Source: Lampris incognitus
Taxonomy: Eukaryota; Chordata; Actinopteri; Lampriformes; Lampridae
DNA length: 64,000 nt
Assembly (NCBI RefSeq): GCF_029633865.1
Contig: NC_079223.1
Span: forward strand, 33,258,423-33,322,422
Direction of reading: 5' to 3'
Shown here: positions 38,424 to 48,799 of the stretch, in pieces
How positions within the stretch are numbered: position 1 is the stretch's first letter
How the letters are laid out: every line of letters begins with the position of its first letter
Program-made: the position numbers and the translations under genes
Notes under the pieces: model-generated
Told to the model about the DNA's origin: nothing
Database searches by the model: none
The model's input: only the letters and a program-made list of their open reading frames with translations

Positions 38424-40390
38424 AAAACGTTGATGCTAGAAACGAATCAAAGAAAAAAACAAAACCTTTCTTTTATTGGCTCGGAGGCCATGTTCAGGAC
38501 GTAGCTATGTTGTAAAAACTGCTTTAAAAAGGAAGAAAAGGATACAGAACGGAGGATACGGGGACGGACTACAAGCCCTCCGGGTCACCGATATGCCTTC
38601 ACTACACGTGGCTCTGGAAACAAAGCGTTTATTATGGGGTTGCTGTTGCACTTCCTCAGTGTTGACTTTTACACTCACCTCACGAGGCAAAGGACAAGAA
38701 AGTGCAGGGATGCAAACATGTACGCACACACACACACACACACACACAAATACAGAATATAATATGGTGGCAGATAATGGAGCCAGGATTTCCTGTTTTA
38801 ACAGACAAAGATATTAGTGGATGGGCAAAACCGTGCTTATCCGTTCTAAATATATTGATCTGGGATAACTACTGGCGTTTAAGATGGGGTGGTGCGTGCG
38901 TGCAGAAGGGGATGGGAACAAGATTCAAATTTCTTTTGCTAAATTTTGTTGCTCTGCAGTGGTCGGTGGGCGGATGTCCCACCGTGATGCTCTGTTCCTT
39001 CGCCAAGGTGTCTCTAGCCGGTCGGCATTTGGCACCCAGCCACTAGCTGCAGTGTCAGACGCTCGACGTGGAGGGAAAGAAGATGTAAAAACACTTTGTT
39101 CCGCGAGTCAAAGGTATCAAGTGCTCATGACCAACCTGAATGTCACAGACTTCCTTAGTATATTGCTTTGAGAAATTAATATTGGTGTATGTACTGTATG
39201 TTACGTAGTATTTCAGTTTACAGTTTACATTCTGACACGTGCACATACGAGACTTAAAATCAAATGCCCGGTACGCTTCGTCATAGACTTAGACTTCAAA
39301 AGCACAAACACCGTTATGTGCGTTCAATTACAAAATAGGACTCAAGTGCCCTACTTAAAAAATGTATTTAAGTCACTCATGAATACACCTAAAACCGCTC
39401 AGTATTATTTGCAGAAGGCGATGTGTTATTATGCACTGGAGACCTGAGAGATATCAACAATGCTATAAGTAACTCTGATCTTAGGTAGTAGGAAATAAAT
39501 CTATTCAGACAGCCTTCATTTACCTTCAGTGCTTTCATGTCTTCCGTCACTGGCCGTAGTGTGCTTTAGATTATACAAATGTATGCTTCTTTACCTATCC
39601 ATATGTTTTGTTTTCAGATCATTCAAATTTCTCTTCTGAATCAGACGAGCCAGAAAGTCTCGGAGTCACTCCTGTAAAGCTTTTGACACATCTTTGAACA
39701 TGGTTTCAATGGCTTTGGTGCTGCTTTTGTCAAACTCTGACGAGGAAAGGTCAGCTGATGGCACTGGTTATTGTTACCGTGTAATATAGTTGTACTTGGT
39801 TACCTTGTGATCTACTTGATTTCTCTCTTTGGAAGATTGGATAACTGTCAGTTTGTACATTAAGTGAACAATTATCATACTTGACTTTGACACCTCGTTA
39901 CATCGGGCTAAGTGTGACTTCTTAGTTGTTGTTTTTAAACTGGTCTACTTGTTCTTTTTCTTCAAAGGTACATCCATGATCCATGAATTTGCCCTCCTCC
40001 CACTTCCCTCCTTTGCAACATTTGACCATTTCAATAATCTAAAGGCTACCTTGATTTTGGAACATTTCCATCAGTACCATCGTAAAGAAGTTAAAAAGTG
40101 ATCTCCTGTATGACGAATGAGCGTAGCAGATATATTCTTTGAACATCCACCCCCATGTCCACAAGCGCCATGATCTCTTAAATTGTCACTCAGTCCATCA
40201 TCTTGCACATCATGTCCAATAACCAATCACCAAAGCATAAAAGTAGAACAATGTAAGTGCCTTAAATCTATGGCATACAAATTTAAGATCACGTCACCTT
40301 TTCAATGCTGCATGAACAAATATTCACCTCAGAACTATGTGTCTTCTTATAGATGGCTGCTTCTCATCTTTTGTTATATCCAATAAATAC
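38424..40390 (+). other. prkg1: Probable prkg1 3' untranslated region
   Basis: Non-coding sequence following the stop. It includes a short CA run at 38726-38748 and two AATAAA signals, at 39494-39499 and 40382-40387. Which signal is used cannot be told from sequence alone. Confidence 0.45.
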
Positions 40391-41603
40391 ATTAATCACA
40401 ACGGAGAGAATTTCTAGTCATTGAATGGCTCATGAAGTGTCCATGAAACAAGTATTGTTTTATCTCTATCATACCACCAACAGGAACATTTCACCAAACT
40501 GTAAAATAGCATATTACATTAAAAAAAATCTATCATACTTAATACAGCTGCATTGATATGCTGGTTTTTTTTCCTGGATTTTAATGAACAGCTTTTTTTT
40601 CCTGGCCTTACACAAAACACCATTAAATGAAACGTCGCAGCTAGTAGTGACCATCCACCCCTTCGTTTATAATTTAATCCAGTAAATGAGAGCAAGAAGG
40701 ACGTGCAGCTGTAAGTATAGATATTTCACCAATATAGCAACAGTATTCTCATGTATTCCCATTGAATCTCTTAGGAAATTATAGTATTGACCATATTCTA
40801 TCCTAACCACTAAGAATTTTACTTTAATGTAAAAGACTTTTTTTAATTGAATCATTCACTTAAGAAAGACACGTTAAGTATTTTATCCTAGGAAATCAGA
40901 ATTATAGTCATTCATTCATTTCTGCATAAGAATGATCATGTTTATAGATTGCGGGAAATTAAAAGACAATATTAGTGCCGGGTATATCTACATAGATCCC
41001 ACTGCATCAAGGTCAGGACATCACTTTTTTTTCCATATCACTAATTCATTTTATTACTTTGAGTCATATGATGATTTCCCACTGCTGTACCTGATAATTG
41101 GCCTTGTGTTTTGGTATGTTTCTGTTGTAAATTATTTTGACGAGTGCCTAGTGTAAAATTTTTAAAACTAGAGTAAAAAACAAAAAACAAAAACCCAATA
41201 CTTTTGAGTGGTGTTTGTCTCCTAATTATTTAAACAACTCATACATCGTTCGTACGTACAGCTTTGTTCTTACACCCCCATGAAATGTATTTAGCCCTTA
41301 ATAAGGTCTGACAGTCTGAAAAGCCTGATGGTTATTTGTAACTCCTTCCCCCTAACATCTATTGTCTACTTCTTACAACGAGCAATGACCCAGGCTTGCA
41401 AAGACATCAGTGTCAGCCAGTTGGTGTCTAAATTCAGGGGTTGCCCAGGTTCTTCAGTAGCCTCTGAGATAAACTCCGGGGCTAAAAAAAAAAAGTCCCA
41501 TGGTGTGTGAGAGCACACTTGTACGTAGAACAATTGATGAACGAGGCCCAGTGAGTTTCACGCTGCAGTGAGTTAATTCAACGCTGGATAATTTTCTCAT
41601 TTG
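40391..41603. other. prkg1-dkk1 intergenic, no recognised feature
   Basis: AT-rich intergenic sequence with several A or T runs. No gene or mobile element was recognised. Confidence 0.4.
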
Positions 41604-41616
41604 CCACTAGAGGGAG
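41604..41616 (+). promoter_or_regulatory. Candidate CTCF site between prkg1 and dkk1
   Basis: The + strand reads CCACTAGAGGGAG, matching the CTCF core with one mismatch. It lies between the prkg1 stop and the dkk1 promoter. Confidence 0.35.
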
Positions 41617-41718
41617 CTAAACAAATTTGAAGGCTGACCTGGTCGCGTCGGCATTTGTTTTTCTATACAGGCTCGATGGGGAGATATTCAGTCTGAACAG
41701 CCAAGCAGTGTTGCTACG

Positions 41719-41751
41719 TTTTCTTCTTCTTCTTCTTCTTCTTCTTCTTCC
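41719..41751. repeat. (CTT)n microsatellite
   Basis: About ten TTC/CTT units. Confidence 0.9.
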
Positions 41752-41849
41752 AGTGATAATACTCATACAAACAGATCTGCTGCGGGGGGCGGGGGGGCAC
41801 AACAGGGACAGGGGCCTAGGTCGTAACAACAGGGTGACACTTCTGTGAG

Positions 41850-41876
41850 ATCAAAGAAGATCAAAGTGCATCAAAG
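41850..41876 (+). promoter_or_regulatory. dkk1: Three TCF/LEF-type motifs at 10-bp spacing
   Basis: ATCAAAG occurs at 41850-41856, 41860-41866 and 41870-41876, exactly one helical turn apart. The third is CATCAAAGG, a full match to the optimal SATCAAAGS form. A fourth ATCAAAG lies at 41967-41973. TCF/LEF proteins with beta-catenin bind this core, and DKK1 is a known direct Wnt target. The cluster is about 1.5 kb upstream of the dkk1 start codon. Function is inferred. Confidence 0.55.
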
Positions 41877-43091
41877 GAGCACCTTACCTCACCTTACCCA
41901 ACATCAACATTTAGTAAAGTGTAGATAAAAGCGCCACTTCAAAAGGTAGTCTATACAGCGCTTCAAATCAAAGTGTGTTTGTCAGGTGTCTAACGAGCCT
42001 CTCACACATATGCCCCCTGCAAACAAACGCGACCACCAGATGACGTCCAAGTGCCAAGGTGTCCTCGGTGAGAAACCAAAGCGGCCATTTCCATCACGCA
42101 CCTCGCCACCTGCGAGGGGTTTCCGTATAATTGTTTTGCAGAGGTGACATTTGTATGAGGTCGCCTGTTTCAGACATACGCAAGGTGGCACAGATTAAGA
42201 AACGCCGAAACAGATCAGAAACGTACCGCGCGTTTTTTTCCAATTAAGGAGATTACATTCAGAATAATTGAACTCATTCAAGAGTAAGCTTCACGTTTCA
42301 GTCTGTGATCATAGAGGCCAGCAAGGAAGAGGAGAGGAAACCTGGACGCCCATTTCTCTTCTCAGGGTTCCTCTTAAAGCGGTTTGCTGGGAAGGGTCAG
42401 ACAGCAAAACAGACCATAGTTATCTCTCCTCTCGACGAGCCGGCTCGGCCCTGAAAGGCCTCCCTCTCTCCCCGGAAGTCCGTTAAATACGGTAAACCTT
42501 TCACACTTCTTAATGGTCTGCATAGCCCACATTGATGTGCGCCGCTGGTGTAGTCACGCACACTCTGGGGGATAATTGCCTCCTTTGCAATCAGAGGGAT
42601 CAAATAAAGTAGTTAATCGACGGAACTTCAATCGGTCTTCACACAGCCGAGGGGCAGCAAGGCAACTCGGATGTCAAAGCAGTTAGATGGCAGCGCCAAG
42701 CGAATAACCTTTACGTCTGCAAACCTCTGAAGAGCACCAGTCAGCGTTTCTAGATACACTATGTCGTGGCAGACATAACACACATGACAGTGTCGCGTGT
42801 TCAACCCTCCGCAGCCGAACCCAGTTCTTTTATAGATCACCTATAATGACGTGAACAGGGAGTCAAACAATTAAAATAACACCAGAACCTGAAATTCCTG
42901 AGGCGTAGTGAGTGAGTGGCCCTTCTCGTGACGCACGCACCTTTAGGCCACCGACAGGACTGCGTGATGTGCAGCTGCAGCCAGTCGTACTTGTTGGTCA
43001 TTACTTCACACAAACGTTTTGGAAATTGGCACAGAGGATGGACGGATGGCCATTTCCGTACAGTGCGGTTCTGGAGCTTTTTTGGAGGCGC

Positions 43092-43120
43092 CTTTGAAAT
43101 TCCACCCCTCCTCCTTTGTT
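43092..43120 (-). promoter_or_regulatory. dkk1: Proximal TCF/LEF-type cores
   Basis: CTTTGAA at 43092-43098 and CTTTGTT at 43114-43120 are WWCAAAG cores on the minus strand, 40-70 bp upstream of the TATA-like box. The core is short and common, so this is weak on its own. Confidence 0.3.
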
Positions 43121-43159
43121 GTGCACAACGAGGGGCGGGAAGACAAACACGTCCACATG

Positions 43160-43166
43160 TATAAAG
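43160..43166 (+). promoter_or_regulatory. dkk1: TATA-like box of dkk1
   Basis: TATAAAG, about 195 bp before the start codon. It would place transcription initiation near 43190 and a 5' UTR of about 170 nt. No other TATA-like box lies closer to the ATG. Confidence 0.55.
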
Positions 43167-43360
43167 AGAACATCCCGGAGCCGTGCGTCAGGAGACTTAC
43201 AAGCGTCGCGGGGGGAAGAAAAGAGCCATTGGGATTTTTTTTTCTCTCGTCAAGATCGGGACTCACGATCCGCTCTGGACTTTGTCTCTAGAGTTTCCCA
43301 CATGTTAAAGGATTTCGTCTTGTATTTCTGACAGACCGCATAAGACTCGGAGGAAGAATC

Positions 43361-43579
43361 ATGCCACTGCCATCAGCGCGACGCGTTGTGGCTGCGTATC
43401 TCACACTTTTTGGATACTTTGGGGATATTTACGCGGGGACGGTTTTGATGAACCCAAATGCCATTAAAAACTTGCCCGGCGGCGGCGGCGGCGCCAAACC
43501 TGCCGACACGGTCAGTCCGAGTCCGCGTACCTCGCCGCCCAGCGGCACGGGGCAAAAGTTACCCGTGGACACCTTGCAG
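43361..43579 (+). CDS. dkk1: dkk1 exon 1, signal peptide and NAIKNLP
   Basis: 219 bp, 73 codons, donor GTAACT, phase 0 out. Starts [20 protein letters not shown]. Contains a short GGC repeat coding for five Gly, then a Pro/Ser-rich part. Confidence 0.95.
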
Positions 43580-44618
43580 GTAACTGATGTCCCCTCACCG
43601 GACCTTGCGCGATGGGACGTCTGTGCGTCACCAGAGAACAGCGGCATGTACTTAAGCCTTTACCTGTGTTGACAGCACGGTGACTTACCATCTATTTGTT
43701 CTGTCTCACTATTGCAGTCAAGTGTTTGCGCAGATGATGACGAGTGCGGAGCAGATGAGTTCTGCAACGACGTCCGGGGCGCATGCCTGCCTTGCCGCAA
43801 GAGCCGGAAGCGATGCGCAAGAGACTCTATGTGCTGTGCAGGGAATCGCTGTAGCAACGGTAAGGAAGCGTATACTCTTCATTTCAAAGGGATATTTACC
43901 AAACTGTGCAGTATCCATTTGTGAATGTTAATAATAAATGAGAAAGTTGTTGAGTTTGTCTAACGATGACAGCCTAGACGGGGTAGTTTGGTTACTATTG
44001 ATAACTTGGGTACACATTTAAGGTTCGCCTTTAAAGACTTAAGAGTGTTCACTGTTCTGTTCTTTTGTCCATTCAAGGGGTTTGCCAGACAAATGATATG
44101 GATGGCGCGGACACAGTCGCAGCCAGTGGTTGGCACAGACACAACAGCACAATGGAGCTCCATGGTAAAAGGCCTCCCCCTGCCAATGGTCACCAGACCC
44201 AGTCTGTGAAAGGTAAGCACACTGTGCTTTTGTGACTGACACGTCATCTTGTAAATGGTTTCCACTCAACGTGAGCTCGTATGAAACCATTCAAATATAT
44301 CAGTTCACCTATATCACCTATTTCACCTCTCTCTCTCTCTCTCTCTCTCTAGGTCAGGAGGGGGATAATTGCTTAAGGTCTGTTGACTGTTCGGATGGCC
44401 TGTGTTGTGCCCGACACTTTTGGTCTCGTATCTGCAAGCCGGTGCTAACCGAAGGCCAGGTCTGCACGCGCCACCGCAGGAAAGGTGCCCATGGCTTAGA
44501 GCTGTTCCAGCGCTGTGACTGTGGTGACGGCTTGGCCTGCCGACCTGAGAGAGGAGAGCGAGACCTCAGTGTCAGCAGGACTGGAGCCAGGAACCTACAC
44601 ACTTGTCAAAGACGCTGA
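43361..44618 (+). CDS. dkk1: Dickkopf-1, secreted Wnt antagonist (4 exons)
   Basis: Dkk1 is secreted and blocks canonical Wnt signalling by binding the co-receptors LRP5/6, alone or with Kremen. The four exons join to 253 aa (mammalian about 266). Residues 1 to about 26 form a signal peptide. NAIKNLP at 33-39 is the N-terminal LRP-binding motif, followed by a Gly run. Cys-1 spans about 77-123 with ten cysteines, including [11 protein letters not shown] variable linker with an N-glycosylation sequon (Asn143-Ser-Thr) follows. Cys-2 spans 172-250 with ten cysteines and the LRP6-contact motif HFW (187-189). All introns have GT-AG ends and matching phases. The start was chosen as the first ATG in frame with the signal peptide. 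The a/b paralog is not assigned. Confidence 0.97.
43718..43859 (+). CDS. dkk1: dkk1 exon 2, Cys-1 domain
   Basis: 142 bp, acceptor CTATTGCAG, donor GTAAGG, phase 0 in and 1 out. Encodes nine of the ten Cys-1 cysteines ([34 protein letters not shown]). Confidence 0.97.
44078..44212 (+). CDS. dkk1: dkk1 exon 3, linker
   Basis: 135 bp, acceptor CATTCAAG, donor GTAAGC, phase 1 in and 1 out. Completes Cys-1 (NGVC), then encodes the variable linker with [18 protein letters not shown] and QTQSVKG. Confidence 0.93.
44332..44352 (+). repeat. (CT)n tract forming the dkk1 exon 4 acceptor
   Basis: Pure CT dinucleotides run straight into the AG acceptor at 44351-44352, serving as the polypyrimidine tract. 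Confidence 0.95.
44353..44618 (+). CDS. dkk1: dkk1 exon 4, Cys-2 domain and stop
   Basis: 266 bp ending in TGA at 44616-44618. Encodes [56 protein letters not shown] and the final LHTCQRR. This colipase-like fold binds LRP5/6 and Kremen. Confidence 0.98.
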
Positions 44619-44624
44619 CGTTAA

Positions 44625-44763
44625 TGCGGACACACACACACACAGACACATGTATGCACACACACACACATTCACAAATACAAGTCAGTCACTGAGAGTG
44701 GCAAAAACATTCAGTCTTACTTACAGCAGAACTGCTGACAACACACACACACACACACACACA
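44625..44763. repeat. CA microsatellites in the dkk1 3' UTR
   Basis: CA runs at 44629-44646, 44656-44670 and 44741-44763, just after the stop codon. Confidence 0.9.
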
Positions 44764-45234
44764 ATATTCTCTCCTGCCAATGTAGCTGACACAAACACAG
44801 CAACCCGGAAGGATAGACATGATTCCTGGGAAAACCAATACACCCAGAGGGATGCAGCAGTGCAAGATGGACTGGTCAAGTTGGGGGGGGAACTGGATCA
44901 TCCAGGAGGCGAGGAGACGGAAGTCATGAGTTGACATTTCACAGGTCTTTGGGAAGATCGATTCATGTAATTGAAAATGGCAGAGCTGTATTGTTTCTCT
45001 TTTTATGGAACTTAAGGCCTCAATTGTTGCAGTAAATTACTGTATTTGTAAATACTATCGTCGAGGTGGCACTTAATTGAAATAATGAATTCTGTCAACA
45101 CCAGTATTATAAAGACATGGTGCTGCATGGTTCTTTTCCAGTATTGTAAATGTGTACACAATATATTGTTATATACTATGTAAATGTCTATATTTTTAAT
45201 TTACATGTAAAGAAAATGTGAATATATTTGTTTT

Positions 45235-45240
45235 ATTAAA
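45235..45240 (+). terminator. dkk1: Likely dkk1 polyadenylation signal
   Basis: ATTAAA, the commonest variant signal, after an AU-rich stretch with several TATTTT and TGTAAAT motifs. It would give a 3' UTR of about 640 nt. The AU-rich run may also favour rapid mRNA turnover (inference). Confidence 0.5.
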
Positions 45241-45791
45241 CATGGCTCCGATAACCTTACCGTCGCTCTCTGAGCCCTCATTTTTGCGAAAAATGGATCT
45301 CACGTTGAGAAAGACAACAGTTTACTGAGCTATTCTTAATTTGCCAAACAGAAAGGTTTATAGGGAGAGCCTGTTAGCGGGGGTTTGTGAAGGTGTGCAT
45401 GTAATGTGTCTTAATTTGCCAATCAGAAAGGTTTATAGGGAGCGCCTGCCAGGGAGGTTTTGCTGAGGGTGTTCATGTAAATGTCTGGCTGTAAAAGTTG
45501 AGGTCTCAAAAACATTTGGTGTAAATATTCACCAAAAACGAGGTAGGGCTGGGGAAATGTCTCTGGCTTTCCAAAATCACAAACATCCCCCTTTCTGGAA
45601 AGCAAGAGCTACTCAAACACTCGCTTGGTGGTATTTAAGTCCTTGGCCAATCCTCACAAATAAGTGGTTGAGGCCGGGTGGATGGTTTAAATGTTTGGCC
45701 CAGATATGATCTCGCAGTTATTACAAACAATTGTTAAGGCATGAGAATACACACGCTCTCTCTCTCGCTCTCTCATACACACAGACACACC

Positions 45792-45827
<36 letters not shown>

Positions 45828-46930
45828 GTTGAAAAAAAAGCATGTCCAAAGCAAACATACGTCTTTTATGAATCACTGCAGCAGCCTTAATAAACCATGT
45901 CCTGTGCATCAGATCTTAAGTGTATGGGAGTGTTGGAGACCATCAGGACCATGTCATCAGGCAGCATCAAAGGCAGGACAGGATGCCGTGATATAAAATG
46001 ATAACTGCAAAGAGGTAATAACAACGTATCAGAGGGTCCTGGCGAGTGTTTGCCACCGAACCCTTCAGTGTTCCTCAGTAGTTTCTAATTATAACTCCCC
46101 TGACTTCGTGTGAAGCAGATGAGATAGGTAGCTGTACAAGCTTAAGCCTCTAATTACTTCCAAGTTACTCAAGCTACACAAGGACTTGGGAAATGAAGTG
46201 TGCCACAGGACTTTGAGATTTTGTGATGCAATTCGAAAGAAAAATTATCTTCAGTCTCATTCGTCTCAATTGCACGGCACTGCATTTCCTGCTTGTTGTG
46301 CAACGGCGTGCTCTAATATGTGTGCAATAAATCCACCCAAATACACCTTAGTGTCTGTAATTATGCAAGTTTGGATTAGAAGACGGTGAGGAAAATAACT
46401 GTACTTCTTGCTTAATTCTCGTGTCAGATGAAAAGGAGCACGAAAAGCTCCTGATATGAAGCGGGATAACATGATATGCTTATTTTTCAGCTGTTTAGAT
46501 TATGAGATTTATTTTAAGAACCTCTTCTGATGGGAAAAAAAAGTAGAGGTTTACTTTGCGTGTCATGAAGTTTGCTGGTTCGACAGGAAGATAGACAAAG
46601 GTAAATACACAACATTTACACAATTAGGCATTGTCCATTCCAGAGTGTAATTAAGATTAATGGTTGCATTGTCAGCATTACAATATAAAGTACATGTCTC
46701 AGCCAAGTCATGTTTGTGGGGGTCCAGGAATCTGGGCCCACAGGAGCCACTGTTCATTACATGAACCACAGACTAACACTGGCCACAGGTATGTTCCCTA
46801 ACTAATGGAAGGATAGTGGGGGTATTTGTGTCACATAAAGCTGCTCTTAGTTGACTCTGAAAAAAAAAGTACTAAAACCAACAGCGCTCAAAGACAGAGC
46901 GCAACAGACAGACATGCACACACGCACGTG
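45241..46930. other. Downstream of dkk1, mostly featureless
   Basis: Non-coding sequence. A short CA run lies at 45799-45824. An imperfect duplication of AATTTGCCAAACAGAAAGGT occurs near 45340 and 45415. No gene was seen. Confidence 0.4.
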
Positions 46931-46934
46931 TACA

Positions 46935-46947
46935 CACACACGCACGT

Positions 46948-46991
<44 letters not shown>
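46935..46991. repeat. (CA)n microsatellite
   Basis: CA run preceded by two CACGCACGTGTACA units. Confidence 0.95.
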
Positions 46992-46994
<3 letters not shown>

Positions 46995-47107
46995 GGCATT
47001 CACAACTGCTGCATTTTATTTAGTAATTGTCAACCACTCCCAAAAAGTAGTCGAGTAGTCGATTAATCGCGGGAGATGTTGTTGGGTTTTTTTTTCATCC
47101 AACAACA

Positions 47108-47185
47108 ACAACGATCATCCATCCGTTATCCAAACCGCTTATCCTGCTCCGGGTCGTGGGGATGCTGGAGCCCGTCCCAGCAGTC
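47108..47185. repeat. Dispersed repeat fragment
   Basis: TTATCCAAACCGCTTATCCT followed by GGGTCGTGGGGATGCTGGAG, the same dispersed repeat as at 12918-13075. Confidence 0.6.
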
Positions 47186-47227
47186 TCAAATACTAATGTT
47201 AACTAATGTAGGCCGCGTTATTATTTT

Positions 47228-47385
47228 TCCCACCTGGATTCCGGGAAGAACCGCCCCTACTCTATCTCTGATTGGCTAACCCTATCCCTAACCCCACCCT
47301 AACCCTAACCAACCTAATCAACGGAGGCATGGAGTACTAGCCAATCAGAGGCAGAGTTCCCGGAATGCGGGTGGGGGGGGAAAAA
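47228..47385. mobile_element. Foldback element with CCAAT-box arms
   Basis: The left arm CCCACCTGGATTCCGGGAA with CTCTGATTGGCTA is matched in inverted form by TAGCCAATCAGAG and TTCCCGGAATGCGGGTGGG. Between the arms lie CCCTAACC-type telomere-like repeats. No coding sequence. Confidence 0.6.
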
Positions 47386-47974
47386 CCAAGGCGGCAGGAC
47401 CAACCTGGGGATAGACGAAATAGCAGAGTCCTCGATTGGCTTTGTGACGCTGTTTACAAATAAGCCGCAATCTGATTGGACCAAATCCTCAGCAAGTCTG
47501 TCTGAGCTGGAGCGTTTTGACTGCAGTAACAGCGCAACTGCTTTCTCGTTTATAAAAGTGTGTGGGATCCTTACTAAAAGTGTACTTGCGCACAAAAGTC
47601 GAAAATGGCGTGCGCCATACAGGTGCGCATATTCTCCCGTCAAGTTAGTTTTCATGGATCACAAGTTTTGCTTGGGAAGTGGCGTATGCCTCTTTCATGC
47701 TCCGTTTTGTGCGTACGCGACGGTTATAAACGAGAGCAGAGTGTGTTCGTGGTTGTCATGGTGACGGCGGCTGTTGGGGAAAAAGACTTGAATTACCTTA
47801 AATTGAACGTTCAATACAGTATATATTCCTCTGGTCCTTTTGTCCTACATTATGTAAATTAGACGATGTCGCCAACAAGAGGCATTCACATTTCTTTGTT
47901 ACTTTTAATTTTGGGGGGAAACATAGTGTAACGTAACGTGCATGGATAAGTAGACACGTTGGTCCTTGACTTAC

Positions 47975-48065
47975 GGGTCGGACCCTTTAATCGACTGGTT
48001 AACGTTGTCGCTTGCGGAGCGGGAGAAACGGGTTCGCGTCCCGGCTGTGGCGACGGTCTTCCGGA
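47975..48065 (+). mobile_element. tRNA-like SINE head fragment
   Basis: Contains an A-box-like TGGTTAACGTTG and a B-box-like GGTTCGCGTCC at tRNA-like spacing, but no acceptor stem. Probably a SINE remnant. Confidence 0.4.
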
Positions 48066-48702
48066 CTGCCTCCCGAATTTGCTACAACAAATTCGCAGAG
48101 CAGATAGCTTCTAATGAGGAATTTGACAATATGACGTTACAGGTTAAATGATCGAATAAGGGTCAGTTTCCGATTAAGGATCACGGCAAAAAAATACAGC
48201 TGCAGTTTGTTTCCAACATTATAAGAAACTACGTGAGGTGAATGAGTCTTGTTGGGCATAATTTAACTCATGTAAGTGGTTAACGTAGATATCAGACATA
48301 GATGATTGTGTATTTAAAATGGATTAAAGTAAAATGAAAGGCTTTTAGGAGGACACTACGTGTTCTGTTCGTGTTTTCAACAGCTGCCGTCACTAAAGTC
48401 ACCAGTTAACACGTCACAACCGAAACGCAGGGATAGCGGGAGTCTTTCCTTCACCAAATACCTTAAATTCTGTTTATTTAACATGGCATAACGCAGAAAA
48501 CCATTGTTCTAACAAATCTATCTATGTCGGAACCACAGCGCTCCCCGCTGCATATCTGCTGTCAGATGCATTGCCGCTGCTTTATGACTGCACAGTGCTA
48601 AAACCACAGATGGACAATTAGTCCACAACTATGCACAGTGTCGACTAGTGGGTTTGATATTTGACTAGTGGACTATTCTGCGAAACCCCTAAAACACCGC
48701 CC

Positions 48703-48729
48703 ACCACACACACACACACACACACACAC
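48703..48729. repeat. (CA)n microsatellite
   Basis: Short CA run. Confidence 0.9.
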
Positions 48730-48799
48730 GTGCATTCACGCGCAAATGTATACACACACATATAAATGTTTAAATCTGTGATTTAGGGTGTAAGAGTTT

